A stretch of DNA of 64,000 bases, taken from contig OX371225.1 of NCBI GenBank assembly GCA_947310385.1, forward strand, positions 36,901,762 through 36,965,761. The letters are read 5' to 3'. Every line of letters starts with the position of its first letter. The stretch's first letter is position 1. Made by a program: the position numbers and the translations under genes. Positions 37,592 through 49,135 of the stretch are shown here, one piece after another. Under the pieces are notes generated by a model. The model was not told the DNA's origin. It searched no databases and saw nothing but the letters and a program-made list of their open reading frames with translations. Source of the stretch: Nephrotoma appendiculata (taxonomy: Eukaryota > Arthropoda > Insecta > Diptera > Tipulidae).

Positions 37592-38480
37592 ATGGGAAAG
37601 AGACATTACAGTAATAGATGTAAGTATAAAATATAAATAAACCGAATTCTAATAGATTTGTTTTAAAAATATAAATTTGAGGTTATGTTTTAATACAATT
37701 TATTTTAATTAATATCATTACCTGTTGCTTATATTACTTTAAAGGGGGATATGACGAAACCGTCAGATTCATTAAAGCGCGGATAAAACTTGACCATATT
37801 TTTGTGGGAAAATATTTTGATTTAAAGAACAGTTGGGAGTAAGTAAATTTATTGCCGATTACGTACTTTTATAAATAATGTACACATATTCAATTTTGTA
37901 GGTCAGTGGGTGCGGAAGCAAAAATTGATGAGGATTGGCATAAATTTAAAAAAAATAGGCCAATATTATGACCAAATACAAGGTACATACATAATTTTTG
38001 TATATTTCTTAAATATTTTTTTCAACAATATTTTTTTATTTTTTGTTATAGTCAATAATTGAACCTCCTACTGATCAAGGGACCGAGGATGACGGGCCGG
38101 GTCCCTTGACTTGGCCATATTTTGAGATGATCCACGATTTCGGTTCGAGTCGTCATAACATTAAGCCACCAACGTTGCTAGATACCGCTCCTTCTACTGA
38201 AGTCGGTAAAGGAACATGTGATGACTCGACATCTCATAGCGAGGAATCTTCTTTGACTTCTTCCTCGCATAGTGCGGTTTCTTCCTCGCGTAGCGTGGCT
38301 TCTTCTTCGAGTAGTGCGTCTTCTTCCTCGCGTGGTGCGGCTTCTTCATCGCGGAAAGCTTTACGTGACAAAGATGGTAAACTAATGCGGGATGCAGCTA
38401 AAGTTTTTATAAAATATATGCATGTAAAGTATGGTATAACGCCCAATAGTAGTAACAGTAGTGAGGCTGAGGAGGAGTAA
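37592..38480 (+). CDS. Harbinger Myb/SANT-like accessory protein (spliced, exon 3 uncertain)
   Basis: Harbinger elements encode a second protein with a trihelix/Myb-like domain that binds the transposon ends and helps bring the transposase to the nucleus. Predicted exons are 37592-37619, 37745-37838, 37902-37982 and 38052-38480, with GTAAGT donors after exons 1 and 2 and AG acceptors. Exons 1-3 join in phase to give MGKRHYSNRW, then ETVRFIKARI, then a SWE end followed by EDWHKFKK, like the start of the family's DNA-binding domain. Exon 4 gives TWPYFEMIHDF, a long serine tract, then a basic/acidic C-terminus. The frame of exon 3 into exon 4 does not fit: a stop lies near 37968. So either the splice model is wrong or a small lesion exists near the A-run at about 37950. 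Confidence 0.6.
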
Positions 38481-38654
38481 CTATGAGTTCAGTCTAGTAT
38501 GAATGTAAATGTTCTGACATATAGTAAGAACGGTTTTACAAAACTTTATATTTATAATTATAAGTACATAAATAATAATTAAATAAAATACATCGAAATA
38601 TTAATTCTACTTGTTTATTGTTTTACTTGTACTATATACATATGTACATAAAAT

Positions 38655-39841
38655 TTACTTTTGGCATAACAAAGAATTACGAAATGCTAATGCGGCATGT
38701 TCATCAGAGTCTTGAGTGTTTAATTGGATATGACGTGCTTCGTCATCTAATATAAATTGAGAAATAACGCCATCTTCTAAATCCATGCCATCATTTAAAC
38801 AAATATTATACATGACACAACAAGCCAATACTGTTTTTATGGAATTCTCAATTTTTAATTCCAAGTTTTTGTGAAAAATGGATCTCCACCTCGTTTTCAT
38901 TTGACCAAAAGCATTCTCAATAACGTTGCGCGCTCTACTGTGTAATAAATTATAACGTGTTTCCTGAGATGTAAGAAGATGATCTTTACGAAAAGGTGTT
39001 ATAATAGGCACCGGCGTTAAAGCGCATTTGTAACCGCTGTCGCCTAACAAAAAATATCCAGTAGGAGGAAAATTACCAGTTTTGTATATGTTGCTATTAC
39101 GTAGGACCCTTTGGTCGTGTACCGATCCAGGGTATCCGGAAACAATATTGACAAATTTGCCAAAGCTATCGCAGACTGCCATTATATTTAAACTATAATC
39201 TAGTTTGCGATTAATGTACTGATCGTGAAAGCGCGTGGGAACAGTAATTTTCACGTGAAACCCATCTATGGCACCGATAGCTTTCGAAAATATATTTATA
39301 TTCGCCCTGGAGTTGAAATGATTAGCAATTTGTTCGTACTCTTCAAATATTGGCAGTTTTATAACTTTTTTGGAAATACAAACGAATAAATTTAACATGT
39401 TATGTATTATTGTTCTTACGGAATATCGCGAAATTCCGAAAGACACACCCGTGACTCTGTAGCTCGCTCCACTCGCAAGCCAGTACAAAAATGCGGAAAG
39501 TTTGAATTTTATACCATATCCGAGGTTATTCTGTTCAAATACCAACAACATTCGATGGAGTGATCTTGCGGATACACGAACATGTTTTTTAATAAATGCA
39601 TCATCGTCAGATGATAGTTGTCGATATAACTCACCGTTATAATATTTGACAAAGGTTCTTGCTGGCTAAAATAAGAAATTATATAAAATAGCAATAAATT
39701 TATTAATTTTAGGTTAGGATTTTTATTTATTATAGTTACCGCATAGTTTCTACGATTTTTTCTTCTTAATACCTTTTCGTAACCTATTATTACATTAACG
39801 AATAATGCAAATACGACGTTATCTTCAGTTTCAATTTCCAT
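38655..39841 (-). CDS. PIF/Harbinger DDE transposase (two exons, intact)
   Basis: Exon 1 is 39841-39740 (starts MEIETEDN). A 74-nt intron has GT at 39739 and AG at 39666. Exon 2 is 39665-38655. The join is in phase and gives about 370 residues, normal for HARBI1-like transposases. Exon 2 opens with ARTFVKYYNGELYRQL and an arginine-rich helix region. The DDE core then shows GAIDGFHVKI (first Asp), then GYPGSVHDQRVL and LLGDSGYKC (second Asp). After that comes RNVIENAFGQMKTRWRSI, which carries the Glu. All three catalytic residues are present and no stop interrupts the frame. The enzyme cuts and pastes at TWA sites. Starting at the more distant in-frame ATG would need translation through the intron, so the spliced model is preferred. 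It converges with the Myb-like gene. Confidence 0.92.
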
Positions 39842-40017
39842 TTCAATTTGTAATTTTTTTAAATATTTTATACAAACTGTTTCGATAAAATTTGATGTCT
39901 GAAAAGTCAACAAATGAATTATGAAGTCAGGCACAGCTTGACATTGCCATCTATTAATGACTGTAGTTAATTAACGAACAATTTAATTTAGTCTATAATT
40001 TAGTCAAAAAAAATCGT

Positions 40018-40036
40018 GTTAGGCACACAGTCTTAG
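40018..40036. repeat. SINE target-site duplication, left copy
   Basis: GTTAGGCACACAGTCTTAG, identical to 40372-40390. It consists of the last 15 bases of the Harbinger element, its TTA duplication and one flanking G, so it dates the SINE as younger than the transposon. Confidence 0.93.
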
Positions 40037-40371
40037 GTTTAGGTTTCAGTGGTTGACACTTAGGCCATTTTTGGCCCATTGTGATACCACGCATTCACGC
40101 TACATCATTAACCCATTCACCTATTCACCTACTCACACAACTACAGTATTACCACCTGCACATTGCAAGCTCCATGTCAACCTGTACATTGACATGGACG
40201 GTGGGTCGGCGCTGAATTCTGCACTCCATCAGAGGGTCTTAGTTGTGTTTATTAACATCACCGATCGTAATCGATGATGAAAATTCGATTTGCATCTAGC
40301 CTCTGATGGGATTCGAACCCAGTACCTCCCGGTCCAAGTGCCGAAGCTTTAACCACTGCACCACTTGTCCG
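40037..40371 (-). mobile_element. tRNA-derived SINE, 335 bp
   Basis: Read on the minus strand it starts with a tRNA-like head. An A-box-like TGGTGCAGTGGTTAAAGC comes first, then a perfect B box GGTTCGAATCCC about 30 bases later (around 40310), together an internal RNA polymerase III promoter. The tRNA-unrelated body follows, including 'tgacatggagcttgcaatgtg' and a run of related GTGAATAGGTGAATGGG units. The 3' end is not poly-A but 'cactgaaacctaaacc'. A 19-bp perfect target duplication on both sides marks a LINE-driven insertion. The parental LINE is not identifiable here. Confidence 0.9.
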
Positions 40372-40390
40372 GTTAGGCACACAGTCTTAG
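40372..40390. repeat. SINE target-site duplication, right copy
   Basis: Exact copy of 40018-40036; a stray Harbinger terminus outside the element is explained by this duplication. Confidence 0.93.
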
Positions 40391-40946
40391 AAATCGTAGA
40401 AAAGAAATAGAGTGATGTTTTACTCGAGCAAGCAGAGAACACATTAGAAAATACATAATGGTACATTATGTGTACAACAATCCGGCTCTGTACACGAATT
40501 TTGTTCGAAAACCGCAACTAGAGAGTCGGGAGTTTTTTTGTTATTTCATCAGCACACTGGATGTAAATATAAAATTCTATTATTTACATTAATCAACAAT
40601 AATATTAATTTTGAACATATAAGTTAATGAAATAGCAGCAAAACTCGCCACTCTCAAGTCTCAGTTTTCGAACAAAATATGTGCTCTGATCACACGAATC
40701 CTTCAAGTTAGGAATGAAATGCACTATGTTATTGGATCTTGGTTTGCGTTATAATTTTGTTTTTGGGCCAATTTAAGATTTGGGTTCTGCTAGATTTGAA
40801 ACTAGAAAGCTTGCTTTTTCTAGAATGAGAAGAATAAAAATAATTAATAGGGCTTAATTATAAAAATAATTAATTAGCCTAAAATTAAGCTATAATTTTC
40901 CAATTGTTTTTAAATAATTTTTTTGATACGGGTTCTGACAGCACTT
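40391..40946. other. Intergenic DNA without a supported gene
   Basis: Host-side DNA after the SINE. A weak palindrome exists around 'gagagtcgggag' (40522) and 'cgccactctcaagtctcag' (40645). No ORF is recognised. Confidence 0.5.
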
Positions 40947-41267
40947 CCGATAAATAGGTAGAAACATATATTTGTATATCGATTTTAACTAAAAGTTGAA
41001 TGAATAATATCAGTTTGGAGCTAAATAAATTAATTATATGCAAAAATAGCGCGCTAAATATAAAATTGGACATACAACACGACTTTTGTTAGCACCCGAC
41101 AGATTTATCCGGAGCACCCAATTTTCTATATCAAATCTTATATTTAGCGCGCTATTTTTGAATATAATTGATTTATTTAACTCTAAACTAACATTTATCA
41201 TTAAACTTATTAGCTAAAAATCGATATAAAAACATTTTGCTCTACCTATTTATCGGGCGCCGCTATC
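40947..41267. mobile_element. Imperfect palindromic MITE-like element
   Basis: The outer arms 'ccgataaataggtaga' (40947) and its complement (to 41267) pair. So do 'atcgatttt' near 40979 and its complement near 41220, and the inner 'gcaaaaatagcgcgctaaatata' with its complement at 41137-41160. The centre is about 75 bp. It is non-coding. No clear target duplication is seen, so the class is unknown. Confidence 0.7.
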
Positions 41268-41818
41268 GGCATTCGCTATCCATTTCAAAAAGAAATTTGA
41301 AAAAGCCTTTGTTTTATTTTTTAACCCTTAATCCAAAGTAAACTTCATTCTCGTGTTCAGATTTTCACGTAATGTCAATTTTATTTTTTGTTTTGTAGTT
41401 TCGAAAAAAAATTGTTTACGAAATTGTTTAGCTGTGTATTTTTGAAGAAAAACCAAGAAAAATTAAACAAGTGCCAAACAACAGTAAACGCAAAAGTAGA
41501 ACTGCCATTCGACTGCACGAAGTTAAATATACATATTTTTTTTGATTAGTAGCGACACGAAGTAAATAATAGCTGCAGTTTCAGTAGAAATTTCCCATTC
41601 AGCATCGAATAGTGCTCGAATAATTAAACACGGCTATCATTTTATTGTTTTAGTGTACTTGTTTATAAATTCATTTATTATAACTAAATATAGTGATATC
41701 TTCCAATGTGACTACCATTCTGACCACCTCCTTAAATAGGCCACTTTTCTACGGTCCCTACACATTAACCTAACAAATTTGTTCTAAAAATTCTCTTTAA
41801 GCTGACCACCTCCCTATT
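41268..41818. other. Intergenic DNA with 'gaccacctcc' motifs
   Basis: No ORF. Two 'ctgaccacctcc' motifs (about 41731 and 41802) followed by AT-rich DNA resemble the terminal subrepeats of Tigger/pogo-type transposons. A similar 'gtccacctccgtaaaatgaccag' lies at ~43505 in the same orientation. Inverted pairing could not be shown. Confidence 0.4.
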
Positions 41819-42748
41819 CTATTTAGCGACCAGTACATTTAGGGTTATGGGAATTAAATCAACTCCTTTAATATGACCAAAAATAATAGTTTTAATGTTA
41901 ACAGAGAAACGATCCACGGCCCCCGTTCCAAATAACTCCGGAAGTAACTTTCCATCCCAATATATGGCTGTTTAAACTTGAAACGCGGTTTAACTGATGC
42001 TACTATTTCTACTCTATTTGACTTATGAGGACGCCTTAGTGTTGTTCGATTTAAAACGAGTTCATCAATAGAATGTCCAAGACTTTCGGCAACGATGCTA
42101 ATTAAATGCAGTGCTGCACGATCAGTAACCTTCCACTTACCCGAAGCTAACAATATTGTAGGAGTAATGAAACATGTAGCCTTGGAGTATGGTCTTTTTT
42201 CGCTTAACACGGTCAAATCAATATTTTCGAAGCTCATGTCATTATCAGATTTGCTTTCGCTATCACTTTCTGATGACGAAAATAATGCTTGTGAGTCTAT
42301 TGGGATTGATTTACTTTTTTCTTCAAGATATCTTCGTTTACGATTTTTTTTTGCCTCTATACTTTCCAGTTTCCGCTTTTCTTTTTCAATTTTAAATTCT
42401 CTGGTTCCAGTCAAATACCCGGACCTATTAAAGGCATTTTCTCTTTTACAGTAAATGTTGAAGGTTTATTTTTATTTTTTAGAAGCTTTTTCCACTCATC
42501 ATGCAATTTTTCCAATTTTCAATAGAATGTTTTTTTTTCATTGCGGAATTCGTGTTTTTGACCAAAAATAGAGACTTTATCGATTGTCGGAGCTGCACTT
42601 TCACGAATAGTTAATTTTACAGTACGGTGATGGTAAAAACAGAACCATCACTTGCTTTCTTGATTGTAACTAAGCTCCAATAATGTGACCGTACATACTC
42701 ATGGCAAAGAAGATAAATTTCGATAGTGGACCGTAAACTATCCGCCAT
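41819..42748 (-). pseudogene. Broken gene of the 'WDGKLLPEL' invertebrate family
   Basis: On the minus strand, starting MADSLRSTIEIYLL at 42748, come frameshifted pieces: KLHDEWKKLLKNKNKPSTFT (near 42500), a basic/acidic Ser-Asp-rich stretch, and then a KVTDRAALHLISIVAESLGH segment (about 42110). NRTTLRR..HKSNR follows. After a frameshift near 41960 comes IYWDGKLLPEL..VDRFSV, ending at TAG 41819. This order matches a family of uncharacterised proteins abundant in insects and cnidarians, with an 'sDR' helix region and an 'HWDGKLL' motif, which behaves like a repetitive, transposon-associated gene. I know no established function. At least three frameshifts are present and the C-terminal half is missing. 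Confidence 0.65.
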
Positions 42749-45700
42749 TTTGTCAACTTTAGTAGCACTTGCTGTAAAAGATTAATAAAACTGTTAAGCG
42801 AACTAGATTTAGTTTTTACAAATTTGGTTCCTTTTCTCGAGAAGTTTGGATTTAAACTGAAATTAAATGGGATGGTTTGGATTTAAATACAATAACTAAT
42901 GAGACGAATGATAATGACATCATTAAACACAATATCTTAAGTCCTTATGTCTCATACGGGTTTTTATGACATCATAAAATATTCCTTTGTTTAGTCGTTA
43001 TACCTTATTTCTATTTATTTTTATATTTTTTTGTAATATTGAATTTAAAAACCAGGATCTAAAACAAGCTTTTTATTTATTGGGTTTTATTAGTTTCGGA
43101 AATTGGCAATAAAGTCGCTATTTATTAACCGATTTCTGTGATGTTTTTGCAATGCATCACAATTTTCATTTAGGCTGTGAATTTTATTCTTAATAATTTT
43201 CTGTTCCTTAGAAAGTGAAAAATTAAAAAAATACCGTTTTATCAAACATCGCGCTTAAGTCGCGACCTCTAATCCGTCTTCGATTGACCGAATAATTTTT
43301 CTGTTAATGTTTTTAGCATAACCTCACATTTCCAATGGGTATCCCGAAAGGTATCTTTACAATTTTTCAGCCCAATATAAGAAAGGACCACCCTAATGTA
43401 CATACATACGTTTGTTTTAGGTGCCATTTGTCAAAACTTCTATAAAAAGACCAAACTCCTGAAATATAATTTTGGTCACTATTCAGAGAAGTTTCTTCAT
43501 ATCGTCCACCTCCGTAAAATGACCAGATATTTACAGTCTCGTAAGTTTTCGTTTTCAGAAGGTTCCAGTGTATGTTACTTTCTTCCCAGTGATTTGTGGT
43601 CGTAATTCGTCTCCGGGAAGTGGCAGTTATTAGCAACAATACTTGTACACAGTATTTTAAAAAAAATTTAAGTGGAAAGAACGATTTTTGATCTAAAACA
43701 AACCGTTTGTATACGTAGTTCCGTTTGTACGGCAGGATCTCTAAAATCCAGACAGATTAATTGTCCGGCATGCAACGCCATACATAAGATTAATTGGGAG
43801 GTCCCAGTGAGATTGGGTGAGAATTGCTGAATCAGTAGTGGTTCTTTTTTAAGGTATACTGTTTACGAAATATTTGCAATGAACAAAAATAACAAAAGAA
43901 GAATTGTTCATGATTTTTGAAAATGAAGTTATCATGGCACCTCAAAACTAAACATCCCTATTACACCCAATACGTGTGTAAATATTAATCATTTTAAACT
44001 TCACCAAAAATAAATATTGTTCCTTATATTTATTTAATGCAATTATGCCACTGTATAACATTTTTAGAATGCTCGCGTGGCCACTTTAGGAATTTGCCAT
44101 TGACATTATTCAATTTGTAAAATAATTTATTTATCCGCGTCTCAATTATCCACTTAAGCCGACAGTCGACCGCATTAAGTACGTGCACAATACCGTTGAA
44201 TTGTATAATATATAGTTTCATGTCAAAAATTATTATTTCAAGATCATGCTAAAATGCTTCCGGGGTTTTAGATACAATATACAAAACGATTTGCCAACTA
44301 TAGCCTTAATTAGACTTCTGTGTGAAAGAGATTAATGGATTCGCACTTGTTTATATATATACAGTAGATATCTATACTAAACTTATACCTTAGATACATA
44401 GTGATAGTTTTGTAGTTTATGTTTCAGCTCGCGTTAACATTTTGATGTTTCTTTAATTGTTGAGACAACATTTTGTATACATAACAATCGTACATTTCAA
44501 CTTTCAAATTTTTCTTAAATAAGTCGACAGAAAACGGCAAAATATTTTCTTATGTTATTGTCTACCTTATCATTCCGATATAAATGTGGGAACTCAGGAG
44601 TAACAAAGATAAATAAATTTCTGTGCTGTATGCCCCGTTCATATTCTTTAGATGACATTTAATATTCGTTATGTGTCTCACAATAAAAAAAAAAATTGGT
44701 GTGGTATTCAGTGCGCGATTTATTTTTGTAATTCAACAAGTTTAATCGAACAATTATTTTAATCGCGATCATCCGTGTATGCTAATTAGTTTGATACAAT
44801 TATATACCAACATGCTACTGTGCACAGCTAATAACCGAATCCTTCACCGAATTTACGTATAATAAAGATTTTAATCTTAACTATATGTTTTGGGGTATAC
44901 ACACACGTAATACTCATTTTATCACCAAAGAATACATTTTCAAGATTCATAATTGTATTTATAATAAATAAAAGTACCTTTCTTTTTTTAACATATCTTT
45001 AATAAAGAGTTGTTGTTGTTGTTGTTTGAACGTTTAAAACTTCTTATTATATTATAGGCCAAAAAGAAAAGATATCTAATTGAAAACATGGTTTAAGAAA
45101 TACAAGACAACAAAAAAAATCGGTTGTAAATGGTTTTTTATGGGTGATCATTGATGGTATAATTTGATAAACAGAATATAAATAATCTTAATAATTATAT
45201 TCGTGATGAAAGAAGTGTGTCTTTCGTTCTGCCATGTATTATAGGAATATACGAAGATTGCTGTATATACACAAAAAAAAATTTGCATACTCAACCAACT
45301 TGATCAAATTTGTATATTTCTACTAGTTAACTTTAACCTTTAGACAATTTTTTTATTCGTGTATACAACATTTACAGAATTCTAGATTCATTAAGAATTT
45401 ATGTTTGCATGTTTATTTTTAGTTTTATGTCGACGGTGGTATGATGATTCTAGTTATTTTAGACCTAAATAACAATTTTTTTTCAAAAGTTAGAGAAACG
45501 TTGAAGAAGGTACAGAGAATTTTTTTATCGTCATTCAAAAATTTATTTACAATCCTCAAAGAATTAAATTAAAGTTATCTCTGTGCTCATATATTTCTTT
45601 AACAGGTCGTATTTTTGGGTTAATAAGAAAACAAACTGTCTGGAAATCGCCGTCCCTTGAAAATTTATTGGGGCTAAGAGTGATCAGTAAGCTCAAGTCT

Positions 45701-45795
45701 CAAGCCATAATCATTTTTTATAATAGGAACTAAAATTATAAGTTATAGGGGTTAAGGGTATTTAGTATCAAGAGATGGTGATCTTCAGTTAACCT
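42749..45795. other. Intergenic AT-rich DNA
   Basis: Three kilobases without a recognisable gene. It holds pogo-like 'gaccaccctaa' and 'gtccacctccgtaaaatgaccag' motifs (43385-43525). A (TTG)n run lies at 45009-45026 and a weak 'ggcaggatctctaaaatccagacagattaattgtccgg' segment at about 43730. ORFs of 60-90 codons here show no domain. Confidence 0.5.
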
Positions 45796-48700
45796 GGATC
45801 CATTCCCGTGAAGTTTGTCCTAACTTGTCCTAAACCAAAAACAATTTTAAGACAAGTTTAGGAAAAAATTCACTCGACTATATAGTAACGTGAATTTTTT
45901 CCTAGACATTCCTAATTGTAACAGTGCAAAATAATAATATATTTGTTATATAAACACTATTGGCAATTTAAAATATTTCAATTAATTATCAATTTATAAT
46001 ATTACAATTTAGTAAATAAATGCTCTAGAATAATATAATCAATTGAAAAAATATCAATTTATTAATAAACTGCGTTTAGAATTTTAAAATATTTAGAAGA
46101 ATACATGAAAGTAAAAACCCTCTGTCCTAAGATACTTCTAAGAGGTTACAACTTTTGAGGTAAATGTTTTCACTTTGTACTAGACCCAATCCAACTAGAA
46201 AGCATGAGTTTTCCGGAATAATTAGGGGAATGCTGGGTTTAGTATTCAAAGTTGTATAGGTAAAAATTGACGTGAAAACCCTTCGTCCTAAAATACTTCT
46301 AATAGGTTACAACTTTTGAGGTAGACGTTTTCACTTTGTACTAGACCCAATCCAACTAGAAAACATGAGTTTTCCGGAAAAATTAGGGGAACACTAAGTT
46401 TAGTATTCAAAGTTGTATAGGTAAAAATCGAAGTAAAAACCCTCTGTCCTAAGATACTTCTAAGAGGTTACAACTTTTGAGGTAAATGTTTTCACTTTGT
46501 ACTAGACCCAATCCAACTAGAAAGCATGAGTTTTCCGGATAAATTAGGGGAACACTAGGTTTAGTATTCAAAGTTGTATAAGTAAAAATCGAGTAAAAAC
46601 ACTCCGTCCTAAGATACTTCTAAGAGGTTACAACTTTTGGGGTAAATGTTTTCACTTTGTACTAGACCCAGTCCAACTATAAAACATGAGTTTTCCGGAA
46701 TAATTAGGGGAATGCTGGGTTTAGTATTCAAAGTTGTATAGGTAAAAATTGAAGTGAAAACCCTTCGTCCTAAAATACTTCTAAAAGGTTACAACTTTTA
46801 AAGTAGATGTTTTCACTTTGTACTAGACCCAATCCAACTAGAAAACATGAGTTTTCCGGAAAAATTAGGGGAACACTAGGTTTAGTATTCAAAGTTGTAT
46901 AGGTAAAAATCGAAGTAAAAACCCTTTGTCCTAAGATACTTCTAAGAGGTTACAACTTTTGAGGTAAATGTTTTCACGTTGTACTAGACCCAATCTAACT
47001 AGAAAACATGAGTTTTCCGGAAAAATTAGGGGAACACTGGGTTTAATATTCAAAGTTGTATAGGTAAAAATCGATTAAAAACCGTCTGTCCTAAGATACT
47101 TCTAAGAGGTTACAACTTTTGAGGTAAATGTTTTCACTTTGTACTAGACCCAATCCAACTAGAAAACATGAGTTTTCCGGAATAATTAGGGGAATGCTGG
47201 GTTTAGTATTCAAAGTTGTATAGGTAAAAATTGACGTGAAAACCCTTCGTCCTAAAATACTTCTAATAGGTTACAACTTTTGAGGTAGACGTTTTCACTT
47301 TGTACTAGACCCAATCCAACTATAAAACATGAGTTTTCCGGAAAAATTAGGGGAACACTAAGTTTAGTATTCAAAGTTGTATAGGTAAAAATCGAAGTAA
47401 AAACCCTTTGTCCTAAGATACTTCTAAGAGGTTACAACTTTTGAGCTAAATGTTTTCACTTTATACTAGACCCAATCCAACTAGAAAACATGAGTTTTCC
47501 GGAAAAATTAGGGGTACACTGGGTTTAATATTCAAAGTTGTATAGGTAAAAATCGAAGTAAAAACCCTTTATCCTAAGATACTTCTAAGAGGTTACAACT
47601 TTTGAGGTAAATGTTTTCACTTTATACTAGACCCAATCCAACTAGAAAACATGAGTTTTCCGGAATAATTAGGGGAATACTGTGCTTAGTATTCAAAGTT
47701 GTATAGGTAAAAATCGAAGTAAAAACACTCCGTCCTAAGATACTTCTAAGAGGTTACAACTTTTGAGGTAAATGTTTTCAATTTTTACTACACAAATCCA
47801 ACTAGAAAACATGAGTTTTCCGGAAAAATTAGGGGTACACTGGGTTTAATATTCAAAGTTGTATAGGTAAAAATCGAAGTAAAAACCCTTTATCCTAAGA
47901 TACTTCTAAGAGGTTACAACTTTTGAGGTAAATGTTTTCACTTTGTACTAGACCCAATCTAACTAGAAAACATGAGTTTTCCGGAAAAATTAGGGGAACA
48001 CTGGGTTTAATATTCAAAGTTGTATAGGTAAAAATCGATTAAAAACCCTCTGTCCTAAGATACTTCTAAGAGGTTACAACTTTTGAGGTAAATGTTTTCA
48101 CTTTATACTAGACCCAATCCAACTAGAAAACATGAGTTTTCCGGATAAATTAGGGGAACACTAGGTTTAGTATTCAAAGTTATAAAGGAAAAAATCGAAG
48201 TAAAACCCTTTGTCCTAAGATACTTCTAAGAGGTTACAACTTTTGAGGTAAATGTTTTCACTTTGTACTAGACCCAATCCAACTAGAAAACATGAGTTTT
48301 CCGAAAAAATTAGGGGAACACTGGGTTTAATATTCAAAGTTGTATAGGTAAAAATCGAGTAAAAACCCTCTGTCCTAAGATACTTCTAAGAGGTTACAAC
48401 TTTTGAGGTAGATGTTTTCACTTTGTACTAGACCCGATCCAACTATAAAACATGAGTTTTCCGGAAAAATTAGGGGAACACTGGGTTTAATATTCAAAGT
48501 TGTATAGCTAAAAATCGAGTAAAAACCCTCTGTCCTAAGATACTTCTAAGAGGTTACAACTTTTGAGGTAAATGTTTTCACTTTGTACTAGACCCAATCC
48601 AACTAGAAAACATGAGTTTTCGGGAAAATTAGGGGAACACTGGGTTTAATATTCAAAGTTGTATAGGTAAAAATCGAGTAAAAACACTCCGTCCTAAGAT

Positions 48701-49135
48701 ACTTCTAAGAGGTTACAACTTATGAGGTAAATGTTTTCACTTTGTACTAGACCCAGTCCAACTAGAAAACATGAGTTTTCCGGAATAATTAGGGGAATAC
48801 TGTGCTTAGTATTCAAAGTTGTATAGGTAAAAATCGAAGTAAAAACACTCCGTCCTAAGATACTTCTAAGAGGTTACAACTTTTGAGGTAAATGTTTTCA
48901 CTTTGTACTAGACCCAATCTAACTAGAAAACATGAGTTTTCCGGACAAATTAGGGGAACACTGGGTTTAGTATTCAAAGTTTTATAGTTGTAACCTCTTA
49001 GAAGTATCTTAGGACAGAGTGTTTTTATTATTCCCAAAATAATATATTTTACACTGTTAAATTTTATTATTAATTTCAATCGTTGTTGTTGGGTTTAGGA
49101 CAAGTTAGGACAAACTTCAAGTACGTCCTGGATCC
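45796..49135. mobile_element. TIR-bounded element filled with a 161-bp satellite
   Basis: The left end (45796) reads GGATCC, then 'gaagtttgtcctaacttgtc' and 'ctaaacc'. The right end (to 49135) is the reverse complement: 'gggtttaggacaagttag' then 'gacaaacttc' and GGATCC. Further inside, 'gtaacagtgcaaaataataatat' (45919) pairs with 'aatatattttacactgttaaa' (49040). Between them lies the tandem array. No coding sequence is present. A non-autonomous transposon that carries and spreads a satellite is the likely explanation; MITE-borne tandem repeats of this kind are known from Drosophila. The superfamily is undetermined. Confidence 0.75.
46111..48985 (+). repeat. Tandem array, 18 units of ~161 bp
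   Basis: Recurrent 'aagaggttacaacttttgaggtaaatgttttcac' and 'aaaacatgagttttccgg' at a 160-161-bp spacing (46145, 46305, 46466, 46626 ... 48872). Subtype markers such as 'cgtgaaaacccttcg' with 'aataggttac' recur about 961 bp apart (46271, 47232), which suggests a six-unit period. After the last unit the motif appears once inverted ('gttgtaacctcttagaag', 48988-49020), so the array borders the inverted right arm. Confidence 0.95.

Larger units (their letters stand above)
37346..40032. mobile_element. PIF/Harbinger transposon, 2,687 bp, apparently complete
   Basis: The TIRs begin GACTGTGTGCCTAACACG at 37346. The complementary end at ~39990-40032 matches inward for about 40 bp ('gactaaattatag' included). 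TTA at 37343-37345 and 40033-40035 is the expected 3-bp target duplication. Inside are the two genes usual for this superfamily, arranged convergently: a Myb/SANT-like DNA-binding protein on the plus strand and a DDE transposase on the minus strand. The transposase frame is open, so this copy may be recent or still active. Confidence 0.93.

Noticed and set aside
38234..38446. Acidic 70-codon minus-strand ORF
   Set aside because: It is the antisense shadow of the serine-rich exon of the Harbinger accessory gene.
40290..40371. True tRNA gene on the minus strand
   Set aside because: The boxes are followed by a long unrelated body and the unit has a 19-bp target duplication, so it is a SINE.
41700..43530. 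Complete Tigger/pogo element around the WDGKLLPEL relic
   Set aside because: The 'gaccacctcc' words on the two sides are in direct, not inverted, orientation and no TA-bounded ends were found.
43367..43639. 90-codon minus-strand ORF
   Set aside because: No recognisable domain; it overlaps pogo-like repeat words and an ORF on the other strand.
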